Shown here: positions 1-6,788 of the stretch, one piece after another
Position numbering within the stretch: the first letter of the stretch is position 1
Layout of the letters: each line of letters starts with the position of its first letter
Source: an uncultured Planctomycetaceae bacterium
GTDB taxonomy: Bacteria; Planctomycetota; Planctomycetia; Pirellulales; UBA1268
DNA length: 11,321 nucleotides
NCBI GenBank assembly: GCA_903885855.1
Contig: CAISKG010000462.1
Location: 1 to 11,321 of the forward strand
Reading direction: 5' to 3'
Program-made: the position numbers and the translations under genes
The notes under the pieces: generated by a model
The model's input: only the letters and a program-made list of their open reading frames with translations
Databases searched by the model: none
What the model was told of the DNA's origin: nothing

Positions 1-4
1 CCGA

Positions 5-60
5 CCCTCTCCCACAGTCACCCGGGTTCTGCTTACCGGTGGTCGTTTCGTGGGAGAGGG
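5..60. repeat. 11-bp perfect inverted repeat, 34-bp spacer
   Basis: CCCTCTCCCAC at 5-15 is the exact reverse complement of GTGGGAGAGGG at 50-60. The arms could pair as a stem closing a 34-nt loop, or could be two half-sites for a protein. No T-tract follows, so a simple intrinsic terminator is unlikely. Function unknown. Confidence 0.5.
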
Positions 61-259
61 AGGACGCGCGGCGGTGCCGCGAACTGCTGTTCGCAATCTG
101 GCCGAAACGAATCCTGACACGTCGACATGCTCGGCGACGGGACCGCCTGACGGGGGAAGCCTTTTTCCCCGAGAAGCCATCGGCCCGTCGTGACTGTGGC
201 ACTCGTCCCCAGTTCCTCCGCAACGCCTGGCCAAGGAGCGGAGGAGGCGTGACGGGAGG

Positions 260-289
260 TTGAATACGGCGATCGGCAGTTGCTACGCT
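260..289 (+). promoter_or_regulatory. Candidate promoter for the M48 peptidase gene
   Basis: TTGAAT (260-265) and TACGCT (284-289) are separated by 18 bp. The second element is preceded by TGC, giving an extended -10 form (TGCTACGCT). A close relative, TTGAAG with 19 bp to TGCTACACT, lies in the leader of the ClpX-like gene on the other strand. Transcription would start about 45 bases before the GTG at 342. Each box alone is a weak match; the shared TTGCTAC(A/G)CTC core raises confidence modestly. Confidence 0.35.
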
Positions 290-341
290 CGCGTGATCCT
301 GACGGGAATCTCGTTCCGATGGTGGCTACGACGGGCGACAG

Positions 342-1562
342 GTGAAGGCGATGCGATTGGCCGACCGCGATGCGTGGCGCTTTCCGCCCGATCGGGATCT
401 CGCCGCCCGTCTGCGGGCCTCCCCCGCCGTGCAACGCCGGATCGCGAGCACCGTGGCCGGAAGCGGCCCGAGAACCAGCCGCTCGGCGATGCTCGCCTCC
501 GCGGTGATGGTGGATCCGGCCGTGTTGCCCCACCTCGCGCGGGCGATCGCCGGGCTTCGCGACCAGTTGCCGGGCATCCCCGACCTCGAACTCTTCGTCT
601 ACAACGACGCCGATCTCAACGGGTTCGTCACCCCGGGCCAGTCACGCACGATCGTGGCGCTGTCGAGTGCCACGGTGAATCACCTCGACGCCGAGGAATT
701 GGCCTACGTGCTGGGGCACGAACTGGGGCACGCAGCCTACGGCCATCTGGACATCCCCGCCGGAGTCCTCGCGGCCGACCGGACCCTGCCGATCGGCGAC
801 GCCGCGCGGGTGCGCAGCTGGCAGCGGGCGATGGAGATCTCCGCCGACCGCACGGGCCTCGTGGCCTGCGGATCGCTGTCGGCGGCGGCTCGGGCGTTGT
901 TCAAGGTGGCTTCCGGGATCGTCGCCACGAGCGTCGTCGCCTCGCCGCAGCTGTTCGCGGGTCAGTGGCAGCGGCTCGCCGACGAGGTGATCGCCGCCGG
1001 CGACCGTGACTTCCACCACATCTCGCATCCGTTCCCCCCGCTGCGCATGCGGGCGATGCTGCTTTTTCAGGAGGCGATCGACTCGGGCGATCCGCAGCGG
1101 ATCAGCGTGGCCGACAGGGCCATCGCGGCGATGCTCGGGATGATGGAGCCGAGCGACTCCGGCGAGCCGATCGCCGATCTGCGTCTCCGCGCGTTCTTCT
1201 TCTGGGGCGGGCTCTACCTGGCGCTCGAGGACGGCGCCGTGGCGCTCTGCGAGAACCAGCGTCTGGCCGAGATCGCCCCCGACGGCACCGACGTCGCCGC
1301 CGCCGTGGCCGCGGCGCACGCGCAGCCGGAGACGTGCCTGGAGCGGTTCGCCGAGGCCTTCCGCGGCCGCCGACGGCGTTTCAGCGCGCTGGAGATCCAC
1401 CGTATCGTGTACGGCCTGCTCGACATCGCCCGCACCGACGGCCGCGTCTCCGCCGGAGAGATCGCGCGGCTCGAACGGCTGGCCGAGGTGATGGGGGTGC
1501 CGCCGCAGGGCTGCGCCCTCGTGGCCGCCCAATTCGCCAAGGAGCGCAGCGATGGTGCCTGA
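342..1562 (+). CDS. M48-family zinc metallopeptidase with C-terminal TerB-like domain
   Basis: A 406-residue protein, probably cytoplasmic because no signal peptide or membrane helix is visible. HELGH at residues 126-130 is the HEXXH zinc and catalytic motif. EISAD at 165-169 supplies the third zinc ligand, Glu165, in the ExxxD arrangement typical of M48 (Ste24/HtpX-type) peptidases. Many M48 members are membrane-anchored; this one appears soluble. Residues of roughly 340-400, with a TDGRVSAGE stretch around 365-373, resemble the acidic helical TerB-like domain found in tellurite-resistance and stress proteins. The GTG at 342 has no clear ribosome-binding site. The in-frame ATG at 351, preceded by AGGTGA, is an equally plausible start and would cost three residues. 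The next gene overlaps its end by 11 bp, so the two are probably translated together. Substrate unknown; the peptidase call is firm, the TerB call moderate. Confidence 0.82.
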   Translation: MKAMRLADRDAWRFPPDRDLAARLRASPAVQRRIASTVAGSGPRTSRSAMLASAVMVDPAVLPHLARAIAGLRDQLPGIPDLELFVYNDADLNGFVTPGQSRTIVALSSATVNHLDAEELAYVLGHELGHAAYGHLDIPAGVLAADRTLPIGDAARVRSWQRAMEISADRTGLVACGSLSAAARALFKVASGIVATSVVASPQLFAGQWQRLADEVIAAGDRDFHHISHPFPPLRMRAMLLFQEAIDSGDPQRISVADRAIAAMLGMMEPSDSGEPIADLRLRAFFFWGGLYLALEDGAVALCENQRLAEIAPDGTDVAAAVAAAHAQPETCLERFAEAFRGRRRRFSALEIHRIVYGLLDIARTDGRVSAGEIARLERLAEVMGVPPQGCALVAAQFAKERSDGA

Positions 1563-2007
1563 CGACGAGGAACTGCAGTCCGTCCTGCGGCAGATCGAGA
1601 GCATCGCCGCCGTGGCCGGCCTGCGCGGGTCGATCAATCGGGAAGGGGGCGTTTTCGTGATGGGCTTCGCGACCGACGGGGGCCGCTCCCAGCAGGTGAT
1701 CGTGCGGCCGGCGGGCGCGTCGCTCGACGGCAAGCGTGTGATCACGATCAGCTCGCCGGCGTGGCCGCTGCCCGACGCCGACGCCGCCGCCCTCACGCGC
1801 GAGTTGGCGCTCGATCTCCTCAAGCGCAACGAGAAGCTCACGTTCGCGCGGTACGGCCTCATCGCCCACGGGCCGGGATGGGTGGTGGTGGCCTCCTCCG
1901 ATCTCCCGGTGGACACGCTCGACGCGGAGGAATTCCGGCTCCACGCCTCCAGCGTCGCCGAGGCCGCCGACACCCTGGAGCGTGCGATCGGCCCCGACAT
2001 GCTCTGA
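1552..2007 (+). CDS. Small protein resembling YbjN/type III secretion chaperone-like fold
   Basis: A 151-residue acidic protein without a signal peptide or membrane segment. It starts inside the end of the metallopeptidase gene and has a good AAGGAG site at 1539-1544, seven bases before the ATG. The layout is an N-terminal helix, a strand-rich middle (VFVMGFAT, QQVIVRP, KRVITISSP), then a helix, a RYGLIAHGPGWVVVASS strand pair and a final helix. This alpha-beta-alpha pattern, with the phrase on Asp-Thr-Leu-Asp-Ala-Glu-Glu-Phe near the end, resembles YbjN-like proteins and small type III secretion chaperones, which bind peptides rather than catalyse reactions. The coupling suggests it assists or regulates the M48/TerB protein, perhaps as a substrate adaptor. 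The fold is assigned from pattern only and could be wrong; the gene itself is well supported. Confidence 0.6.
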   Translation: MVPDDEELQSVLRQIESIAAVAGLRGSINREGGVFVMGFATDGGRSQQVIVRPAGASLDGKRVITISSPAWPLPDADAAALTRELALDLLKRNEKLTFARYGLIAHGPGWVVVASSDLPVDTLDAEEFRLHASSVAEAADTLERAIGPDML

Positions 2008-2064
2008 ACGGGCGTGCGATCCACGCCGCCAGAGTGTGGCGACGCATCGCCCGATCGCGCTGGA

Positions 2065-2082
2065 CGCGACGCTGGCGTCGCG
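2065..2082. repeat. 18-bp GC palindrome between convergent genes
   Basis: CGCGACGC and GCGTCGCG (8-bp perfect arms, 2-nt centre) lie in the 175-bp gap between the convergent YbjN-like and ClpX-like genes. The position suits a bidirectional transcription stop, but there is no T-run on either side, so it may only stabilise mRNA ends. Confidence 0.3.
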
Positions 2083-2182
2083 CTTCGCCGCGTTTCGCAA
2101 CGATCGCGGGTAGGTGCGGCGGGCAGGGGGAGGGCGGGCGACACAGTTCGCCGGATCGCGACGCACGGCCCGGCCCTCTGGC

Positions 2183-3757
2183 TCAGAACGGGACGTCGTC
2201 GTCCGTCCCCGTTTCGTCGGTCTCCGGAGGCGTGTCGCGCGTGGGCGGCTTCTTCTTGCGCTCCGCCTCGGCACGCTTCTTGCGGTCCTCGGTTTCCTTG
2301 AGCTTGCGGTAATCGAGGTAGTGAAGGGTGGCGAGAATGTTGTCGCAGTTGCTGTAGATGCAGGCGAGGAAAAACTCGTCGAGCGTCGCCTTCCGGATCT
2401 TCAGTTCCTCCGCAGTGCGAAGGACCAGCTGCAGCTGGTTCGCATTCTCGTGTTCGAACGCCGCCCACCACTTCTTCGCACTGTTGGTGGCTCCCTTCCA
2501 GTCGATGTGCTCGGTCTTCACCTCCTCGAGGAGCTTCCTCACCCGCTCCACGTCCCAGCCGGTGGTGTCGGTGATCCCGTTGGGGAGCGAGCCCGACGTG
2601 CGCGGGCGGGCCGACGTGGGGGTGTTGGGGAGGCTGGTGATGCAGTCCCGGCGCAGCTGTTCGTCGAGGCGCTGGTGCGTCCGCTCGCCCCGCACCAGCT
2701 GCGGCCCGGCTTTCCCCAGGAGGCATTCCCGGTCGATCACGACCTTCGTCACCCCGTCGTCGGCCAGCTCGCCCCAACGGTAGTCGACGGAGTCGACGGC
2801 CACGTTCACGAGCCGGTGGAGCCCGCGGGCGCCCGTCCCCAGGCGGAATGCATCGTCGACGATCTCGTCGAGCGCGTCGTCGGTGATTTCGAGATCGATC
2901 CCGTGGAGCCGCGCGAACCTCTGCTGCCGGCTCAGGGCCGAGCCCTGCGTGGCTTCGCTGATGATCGCACGCATGTCGGCACGGCTGAGCTCGTGGAGCG
3001 CGGTGATCGTGGCGAAGCGGCCGATGAACTCGGGAATCATGCCGAATTCGACGAAATCCGGCGTCGTCGCCTGGCAGAGCGAAGAATAGATCGGCTGATT
3101 GGGGACGCCGGTGAGGTTTTCGTAGGCACGCGTCGGAAAGCCGATCGTCGGTGCACCGGAGACGCCGAGGCGGCGTTCGACGATTTCCTGCAGTCCGACG
3201 AACGCGCCGGTGCAGACGAAGAGGATGCGGGATGTGTCGATGGGCTCGTGGCGGTTGCTGTCGACGTTGTCGGCGATGCGGCCGTCGAGCATGGTGAGCA
3301 GCGCGTTCTGCACCCCCTCGCCGCTGACGTCGCGCATGCCGCCGACGTCCTGGCGCCGGATCTTGTCGATCTCGTCGATGAAAATGATGCCACGCTCGGC
3401 GAGGCGTGGATTCCCGTCGGCACGATCGAGGAGCGACTTGATGATGTCGTCGACGGGCCGGCCCCGGTAGCCGACTTCGACGAGCGCAGTGGCGCTGGCG
3501 AAGCTCACCGGAAAGCCGAGGTAGTCGGCGAGCGTCTTGACGATGAACGTCTTTCCGGAGCCGGTGGGGCCGAGCAGCAGGATGTGCTGGCGTCCCATGT
3601 CCGTGCCGTCGCGGTCGCGCTCGGCCTGCGAGACATAGTGGTTGTAGACGGCGTTGGCGATGTCACGCTTGGCCTTATCCTGTCCACGGACGCTCTTGTC
3701 GAGGTGGGCGATCATCTCGCCGGGGCGCGGGAGGATCGGCATCTTGGCGAAAGGCAT
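2183..3757 (-). CDS. ClpX-like AAA+ ATPase, no zinc finger, C-terminal extension ending in DDDVPF
   Basis: A 524-residue AAA+ unfoldase of the ClpX branch. Motifs: Walker A GPTGSGKT 63-70, a pore loop GYRG 96-99 in place of ClpX GYVG, Walker B IIFIDE 124-129, RDVSGEGVQNALL from 142, and sensor 2 GAR 309-311. After an insertion, IGF at 205-207 sits where ClpX carries its ClpP-docking loop, so ClpP pairing is possible. The usual N-terminal C4 zinc-binding domain is absent: the protein begins almost at the LPRPGEM motif that opens the ClpX AAA core. Residues 350-524 are an unrecognised extension made of a low-complexity linker, a helical block around 400-485, a Lys/Arg/Glu-rich segment, and an acidic tail TDDDVPF matching the C-terminal tip of single-stranded-DNA-binding protein. 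The start at 3757 was chosen because upstream residues no longer look like protein; it lacks a clear ribosome-binding site. It follows the helicase fusion on the same strand after 194 bp. A housekeeping clpX is unlikely. Confidence 0.85.
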   Translation of the reverse strand: MPFAKMPILPRPGEMIAHLDKSVRGQDKAKRDIANAVYNHYVSQAERDRDGTDMGRQHILLLGPTGSGKTFIVKTLADYLGFPVSFASATALVEVGYRGRPVDDIIKSLLDRADGNPRLAERGIIFIDEIDKIRRQDVGGMRDVSGEGVQNALLTMLDGRIADNVDSNRHEPIDTSRILFVCTGAFVGLQEIVERRLGVSGAPTIGFPTRAYENLTGVPNQPIYSSLCQATTPDFVEFGMIPEFIGRFATITALHELSRADMRAIISEATQGSALSRQQRFARLHGIDLEITDDALDEIVDDAFRLGTGARGLHRLVNVAVDSVDYRWGELADDGVTKVVIDRECLLGKAGPQLVRGERTHQRLDEQLRRDCITSLPNTPTSARPRTSGSLPNGITDTTGWDVERVRKLLEEVKTEHIDWKGATNSAKKWWAAFEHENANQLQLVLRTAEELKIRKATLDEFFLACIYSNCDNILATLHYLDYRKLKETEDRKKRAEAERKKKPPTRDTPPETDETGTDDDVPF

Positions 3758-3836
3758 GGGGAGGCGCTCGGCGTCGTCGGGGAATGGGGCGGAAATCGCC
3801 GGCGGCCATCCGCTCCGCCAGGACGTCGAACGGCAG

Positions 3837-3867
3837 AGTGTAGCAATCCCGAGGTGGTCGCCTTCAA
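3837..3867 (-). promoter_or_regulatory. Candidate promoter for the ClpX-like gene
   Basis: Read leftward, TTGAAG (3867-3862) is followed after 19 bp by TACACT (3842-3837), with TGC directly before it as an extended -10. Transcription would begin about 75 bases before the ATG at 3757. The match resembles the candidate promoter at 260-289. If real, the ClpX-like gene can be expressed independently of the two genes upstream of it. The 19-bp spacer is longer than ideal. Confidence 0.33.
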
Positions 3868-3951
3868 GGCGTCCCTCCACGCGCTTCCGCGACGGATCGG
3901 CCGTCGCTCGGCGATCGGCCTGTCGCTCCATCACGCGGAAAGAATGCGACG

Positions 3952-6387
3952 CTACCCGTCGAGCACCGCGACGAATTCCGCGATCACCCGGAGTTCCTCG
4001 GCGTGGTCGGGGTCGATCCATATCGACGGGAAGGCTTTGTTCCGCGGCGAGAGCCGGATCGCCGTGTGCGTCCATGGGCCGTCGGCCGGATCGTCGCTCT
4101 GGACCTTGAGCGATCGATACTCCTTCACGGTGTACGTGCCTCCCGTCTCGGGGTCGGCGATGCCCTGGTGCTGGACGAGCAGCACCCTGCCGCCACGGCT
4201 GCCGGCCACGTCGCGCTTGAAGAGGCAGTACGAGCCGTCCGGGATGAGGGGCTCCATCGACTTTCCCAGGACGCGGGCGACGAAATGCCGCTCGTCGGCC
4301 TGCACGCCAGCCGGCGTGGGCACCCAGCCGAGGCATTCCGCCGGAACGCTCGGGCCGAATGCCCCGGCGGCGGCCGCGAGGTCGTAGAGGGGCAGCCACT
4401 CCCGGTACGGCGCACCGGGAAGCTCCCGCTCGATACGGAAGGCGGCGGCGCTCGAATCACCGGGATCGGGCGGGGCCACGGCGAGCGTGCCCGACCGCGA
4501 CGCCAGTCGCAGCCGCGCGCGGAGGTACTCGCGCAGACCGGGATCAGCGCACCACACGAAACATCCCCGGCGGCCCCGTGAGAGGAGCACCTTGTAGGTG
4601 TTCTTGATGATCGCCTGGATCTTTGCCTCGACGCAGGCCGTGGCGGCGGGATCGCCGCGTGACTCCCGCAGCGCTTTCTTCGAGCCCTTGAGCGAGGAGT
4701 CGGTCCGCGCACGCCGTGACGGATCGCCGACCACGCGCCCCTCCTCGACGCGGAGATCCGCGCCGATGAGCACGCCGAGCCAGTCGAACTCCACTCCCTG
4801 GCACGTGTGCACGCAGCCGACCTGATCGATGCCGTCCGCTGCCGTCGCCCAGGTCTCGTCGGTGAAGTTCCAAGGCAACGCGAGGCGGCCCGCCCGCACA
4901 TGCTGCACATGCCCGCGACGCTGACGCCCCGCGGTCGGCCATTCCCATGCGTAGCCGGCGACGATCCGGGCCTTGTTGGCATCGTTCTTGGCCCGCAGCG
5001 CGGCGTACATCGCCTCGGCGTCGTCGTACACGCGGAAGTCGTACTGCCCGTCCGCCCAGCCGTCGTAGTTGGCCGTGGGCCTGATCTGCAGCGTGTCGTC
5101 GAGCCAGTTGAGATAGCCGTCCGAGCCGCCGCAGCGGAACTGGGCGGTGAGCGTGAGCGGGGCATGGACGTGAGCCCCGAACTTTTTCGCGGCCGCCCGG
5201 ATCCGCTCCTCGCTGCCCGAGTCGTTCCACTGCACCCGCTGCGTCTCGTCGAGGAAGAAGACGCTGATGCGGGCGGCCCGCACCATGTCGTCCACCATGC
5301 TGGTGCCCCGGTACTGGTACGCCTGATCCTTGAGCCGATGGGCCTCGTCGACGATCAGGACCTCGTGGGTGCGGTCCTTGGAGAAGTCGGAGGCATGGAA
5401 ACTCCAGGACGACTGGAACAAGGCCTCGCCGTCGTCGCGGTATTTGTGGTGCCGCTGGGTGAGCTGCTCCACGAGGGTGTCGCGGAAGGCCTTGTTGGGC
5501 GCCACGAAGAAGCCCAGCCGCCTCGACTCGAGCACCGCGGCCACCAGTCGTACGGCGATCACCGACTTGCCGGTCCCCGGCCCCCCGTGAACGATGAATA
5601 CCTGCCGCTTCGCGGCCGTGGCCGTGGCGGTGATCGCGTGCCGAATGATCTGAAAGGCCTCGTTCTGCGCGTCGAGCAGTTCGAACTCCTCGTTTCCGTC
5701 GAGCATGCTCGCCACGCGATCGATGAGTGCCGGCGCGGGGATGAGCCGGCCCTTCTCGAGCAGGAAGAGCACGTCGTGCCGCGATCGATGGCGGACGTAC
5801 CGCTCGATGTAGGCCGAGAGGGCGTCGGTGTCGTCGGCGAGGAACAGACTGGTGTCGTCGAGGATGTGGCGGTAGCGCGGATCCTCGAGTGGCTCCGGAT
5901 GCCGACGGAGCAGATTGAAGAGGTATGCCGCGGAGTGGATGCCCACTCCCTTCTCGGCGATGTCCGCGTTGAATCGCCGGATCAGCCCCTTGTATTTCCG
6001 TGCCTGCACGCAAGGGTGCTGCGCGAGCGAGCCGCCGCCGTAGGGCGACCAGACGAGGTCGGGAACCTCGGAGACGTCGGCCTCGCTCCACGATTTGAGC
6101 TCGACGATCAGGCCGTGGTCGGACGTGCCGTCGTTGCCGGCGAGGAGGACGTCCACCCGGAACCGGCCAGCCGCCGAGATGTGGTATTCGATGGCCACCT
6201 GCATGTCGTCGTCGACTCGGGCGCGTCGCAGCGCTCCGGAGAACCGCGCGTACTCGTCGGCCCACACGCCCCGGTCGGCCGGCACGCCACCGGTCTGCCG
6301 CTCGAAGCCGTCGATCAGCCGGCGTTCGAGGCGGTTGCGATCGACATCCTCGAGGAACCGCCCCTTGGTCTCGGCGTAGATGATCAC
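3952..6387 (-). CDS. PD-(D/E)XK-like nuclease / DUF2075 helicase / S24 (LexA-like) peptidase fusion
   Basis: An 811-residue multidomain protein. Residues ~40-145: FRVDV (Asp79), then VELK (Glu96, Lys98) and a following helix with Gln128, the D-ExK-Q pattern of PD-(D/E)XK nucleases. Residues ~235-615: DUF2075-type superfamily 1-like helicase with Walker A GGPGTGKS 268-275, Walker B VLIVDEAH 343-350, LDETQRV 379-385, TAQFRC 414-419, HTCQGVEFD 527-535, and an arginine-finger segment LLSRGRRG 601-608. Residues ~660-811: S24 domain with catalytic Ser710 in GKSMEPLIPDGS, Lys755 in YTVKEY, and an Ala674-Gly675 pair 35 residues before Ser710, matching LexA/UmuD self-cleavage geometry. No DNA-binding HTH is visible. 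Its GTG start overlaps the MazG-like stop as GTGA, so translation is coupled. DUF2075 proteins are linked to nucleic-acid processing and defence-type loci, but their reaction is poorly defined. Domain assignments are strong for helicase and S24, moderate for the nuclease. Confidence 0.87.
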   Translation of the reverse strand: MIIYAETKGRFLEDVDRNRLERRLIDGFERQTGGVPADRGVWADEYARFSGALRRARVDDDMQVAIEYHISAAGRFRVDVLLAGNDGTSDHGLIVELKSWSEADVSEVPDLVWSPYGGGSLAQHPCVQARKYKGLIRRFNADIAEKGVGIHSAAYLFNLLRRHPEPLEDPRYRHILDDTSLFLADDTDALSAYIERYVRHRSRHDVLFLLEKGRLIPAPALIDRVASMLDGNEEFELLDAQNEAFQIIRHAITATATAAKRQVFIVHGGPGTGKSVIAVRLVAAVLESRRLGFFVAPNKAFRDTLVEQLTQRHHKYRDDGEALFQSSWSFHASDFSKDRTHEVLIVDEAHRLKDQAYQYRGTSMVDDMVRAARISVFFLDETQRVQWNDSGSEERIRAAAKKFGAHVHAPLTLTAQFRCGGSDGYLNWLDDTLQIRPTANYDGWADGQYDFRVYDDAEAMYAALRAKNDANKARIVAGYAWEWPTAGRQRRGHVQHVRAGRLALPWNFTDETWATAADGIDQVGCVHTCQGVEFDWLGVLIGADLRVEEGRVVGDPSRRARTDSSLKGSKKALRESRGDPAATACVEAKIQAIIKNTYKVLLSRGRRGCFVWCADPGLREYLRARLRLASRSGTLAVAPPDPGDSSAAAFRIERELPGAPYREWLPLYDLAAAAGAFGPSVPAECLGWVPTPAGVQADERHFVARVLGKSMEPLIPDGSYCLFKRDVAGSRGGRVLLVQHQGIADPETGGTYTVKEYRSLKVQSDDPADGPWTHTAIRLSPRNKAFPSIWIDPDHAEELRVIAEFVAVLDG

Positions 6388-6788
6388 GGCTCGCGCAGCT
6401 CGGTGTACTTGCGGGCGCTGCCGCGGGCGAGCGCCACGGGATACTTGGCCGCGTTCGCCGCCAGCTTGGCGGCGATCGCCGCGCCGACGTCGACGTGGAG
6501 TCGGTCGGCCAGCAGGAGCGCGAACATCAGCACGTCGGCGATCTCCTCGACGATGGCGTCACGGGCGGCCCCCGGCTCGAGATCGCGCTCGATCTGCGGT
6601 CCGGTTTTCCAGAGAAACCGCTCCTGCAGTTCGCCCGCCTCGATGGCGATCGCGGCCGCCAGGTCCTTCGGCGTGTGGAATTGCGACCAGTCGCGCTCGT
6701 CACGGAAGCGGCGGATCTCGGCGGTGATCGCCGACCAGGAATCGAGGGGCTTGGCCGCCGGGCGCCGGCGTGATGGTTTCTTGGCCAT
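6384..6788 (-). CDS. MazG-like nucleotide pyrophosphohydrolase (DCTPP1/RS21-C6 type)
   Basis: A 134-residue all-helical enzyme that would hydrolyse a (d)NTP to the monophosphate and pyrophosphate using Mg2+. Family markers: FRDERDWSQFHTPKDLA at 28-44, metal ligands Glu50 and Glu53 (IEAGE) and Glu82 and Asp85 (EEIADV), then the C-terminal NAAKYPV and ARGSARKYTEL segments typical of the dCTPase-like subgroup. All four acidic ligands are present, so it should be active. The N-terminal ~14 residues are Lys/Arg/Pro-rich and may be a tail. The ATG at 6788 lacks an obvious ribosome-binding site. The gene is the first of the leftward cluster, with its stop overlapping the helicase-fusion start by 4 bp. 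Pairing with a DUF2075 helicase suggests control of nucleotides during DNA damage or phage replication. Exact substrate cannot be read from sequence. Confidence 0.88.
   Translation of the reverse strand: MAKKPSRRRPAAKPLDSWSAITAEIRRFRDERDWSQFHTPKDLAAAIAIEAGELQERFLWKTGPQIERDLEPGAARDAIVEEIADVLMFALLLADRLHVDVGAAIAAKLAANAAKYPVALARGSARKYTELREP

Larger units (their letters stand above)
1..341. other. Leader region without a convincing gene
   Basis: No open frame here has a convincing start signal or protein-like composition; short frames on both strands are Arg/Gly-rich and look like noise from high GC. The stretch holds an 11-bp perfect inverted repeat (arms 5-15 and 50-60), a small hairpin around 151-171, and a candidate promoter at 260-289 just before the metallopeptidase gene. 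Its left edge is cut by the window, so the end of an upstream transcript could lie here. Confidence 0.5.

Noticed and set aside
151..171. GGGGGAA/TTTTTCCCC hairpin as a terminator
   Set aside because: The T-run is inside the stem rather than after it, so it lacks intrinsic-terminator form.
39..263. Possible 74-residue gene in the left leader
   Set aside because: It has no convincing start signal, Arg-rich composition and no motif, and it overlaps an inverted repeat and candidate promoter.
642..2777. Long leftward open frame (711 codons) opposite the M48 and YbjN-like genes
   Set aside because: It runs antisense to well-supported genes, is Arg/Gly/Ala-rich without motifs, and is expected from third-position GC in the real genes.
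2114..4387. Long rightward open frame (757 codons) opposite the ClpX-like gene and S24 region
   Set aside because: The opposite strand carries complete AAA+ and S24 motifs; this frame reads as a mirror of them with no family signature.
3758..4399. N-terminal extension of the ClpX-like protein up to 4399
   Set aside because: The extension overlaps the S24 domain in another frame and is not protein-like; the ClpX-type core begins within 10 residues of the Met at 3757.
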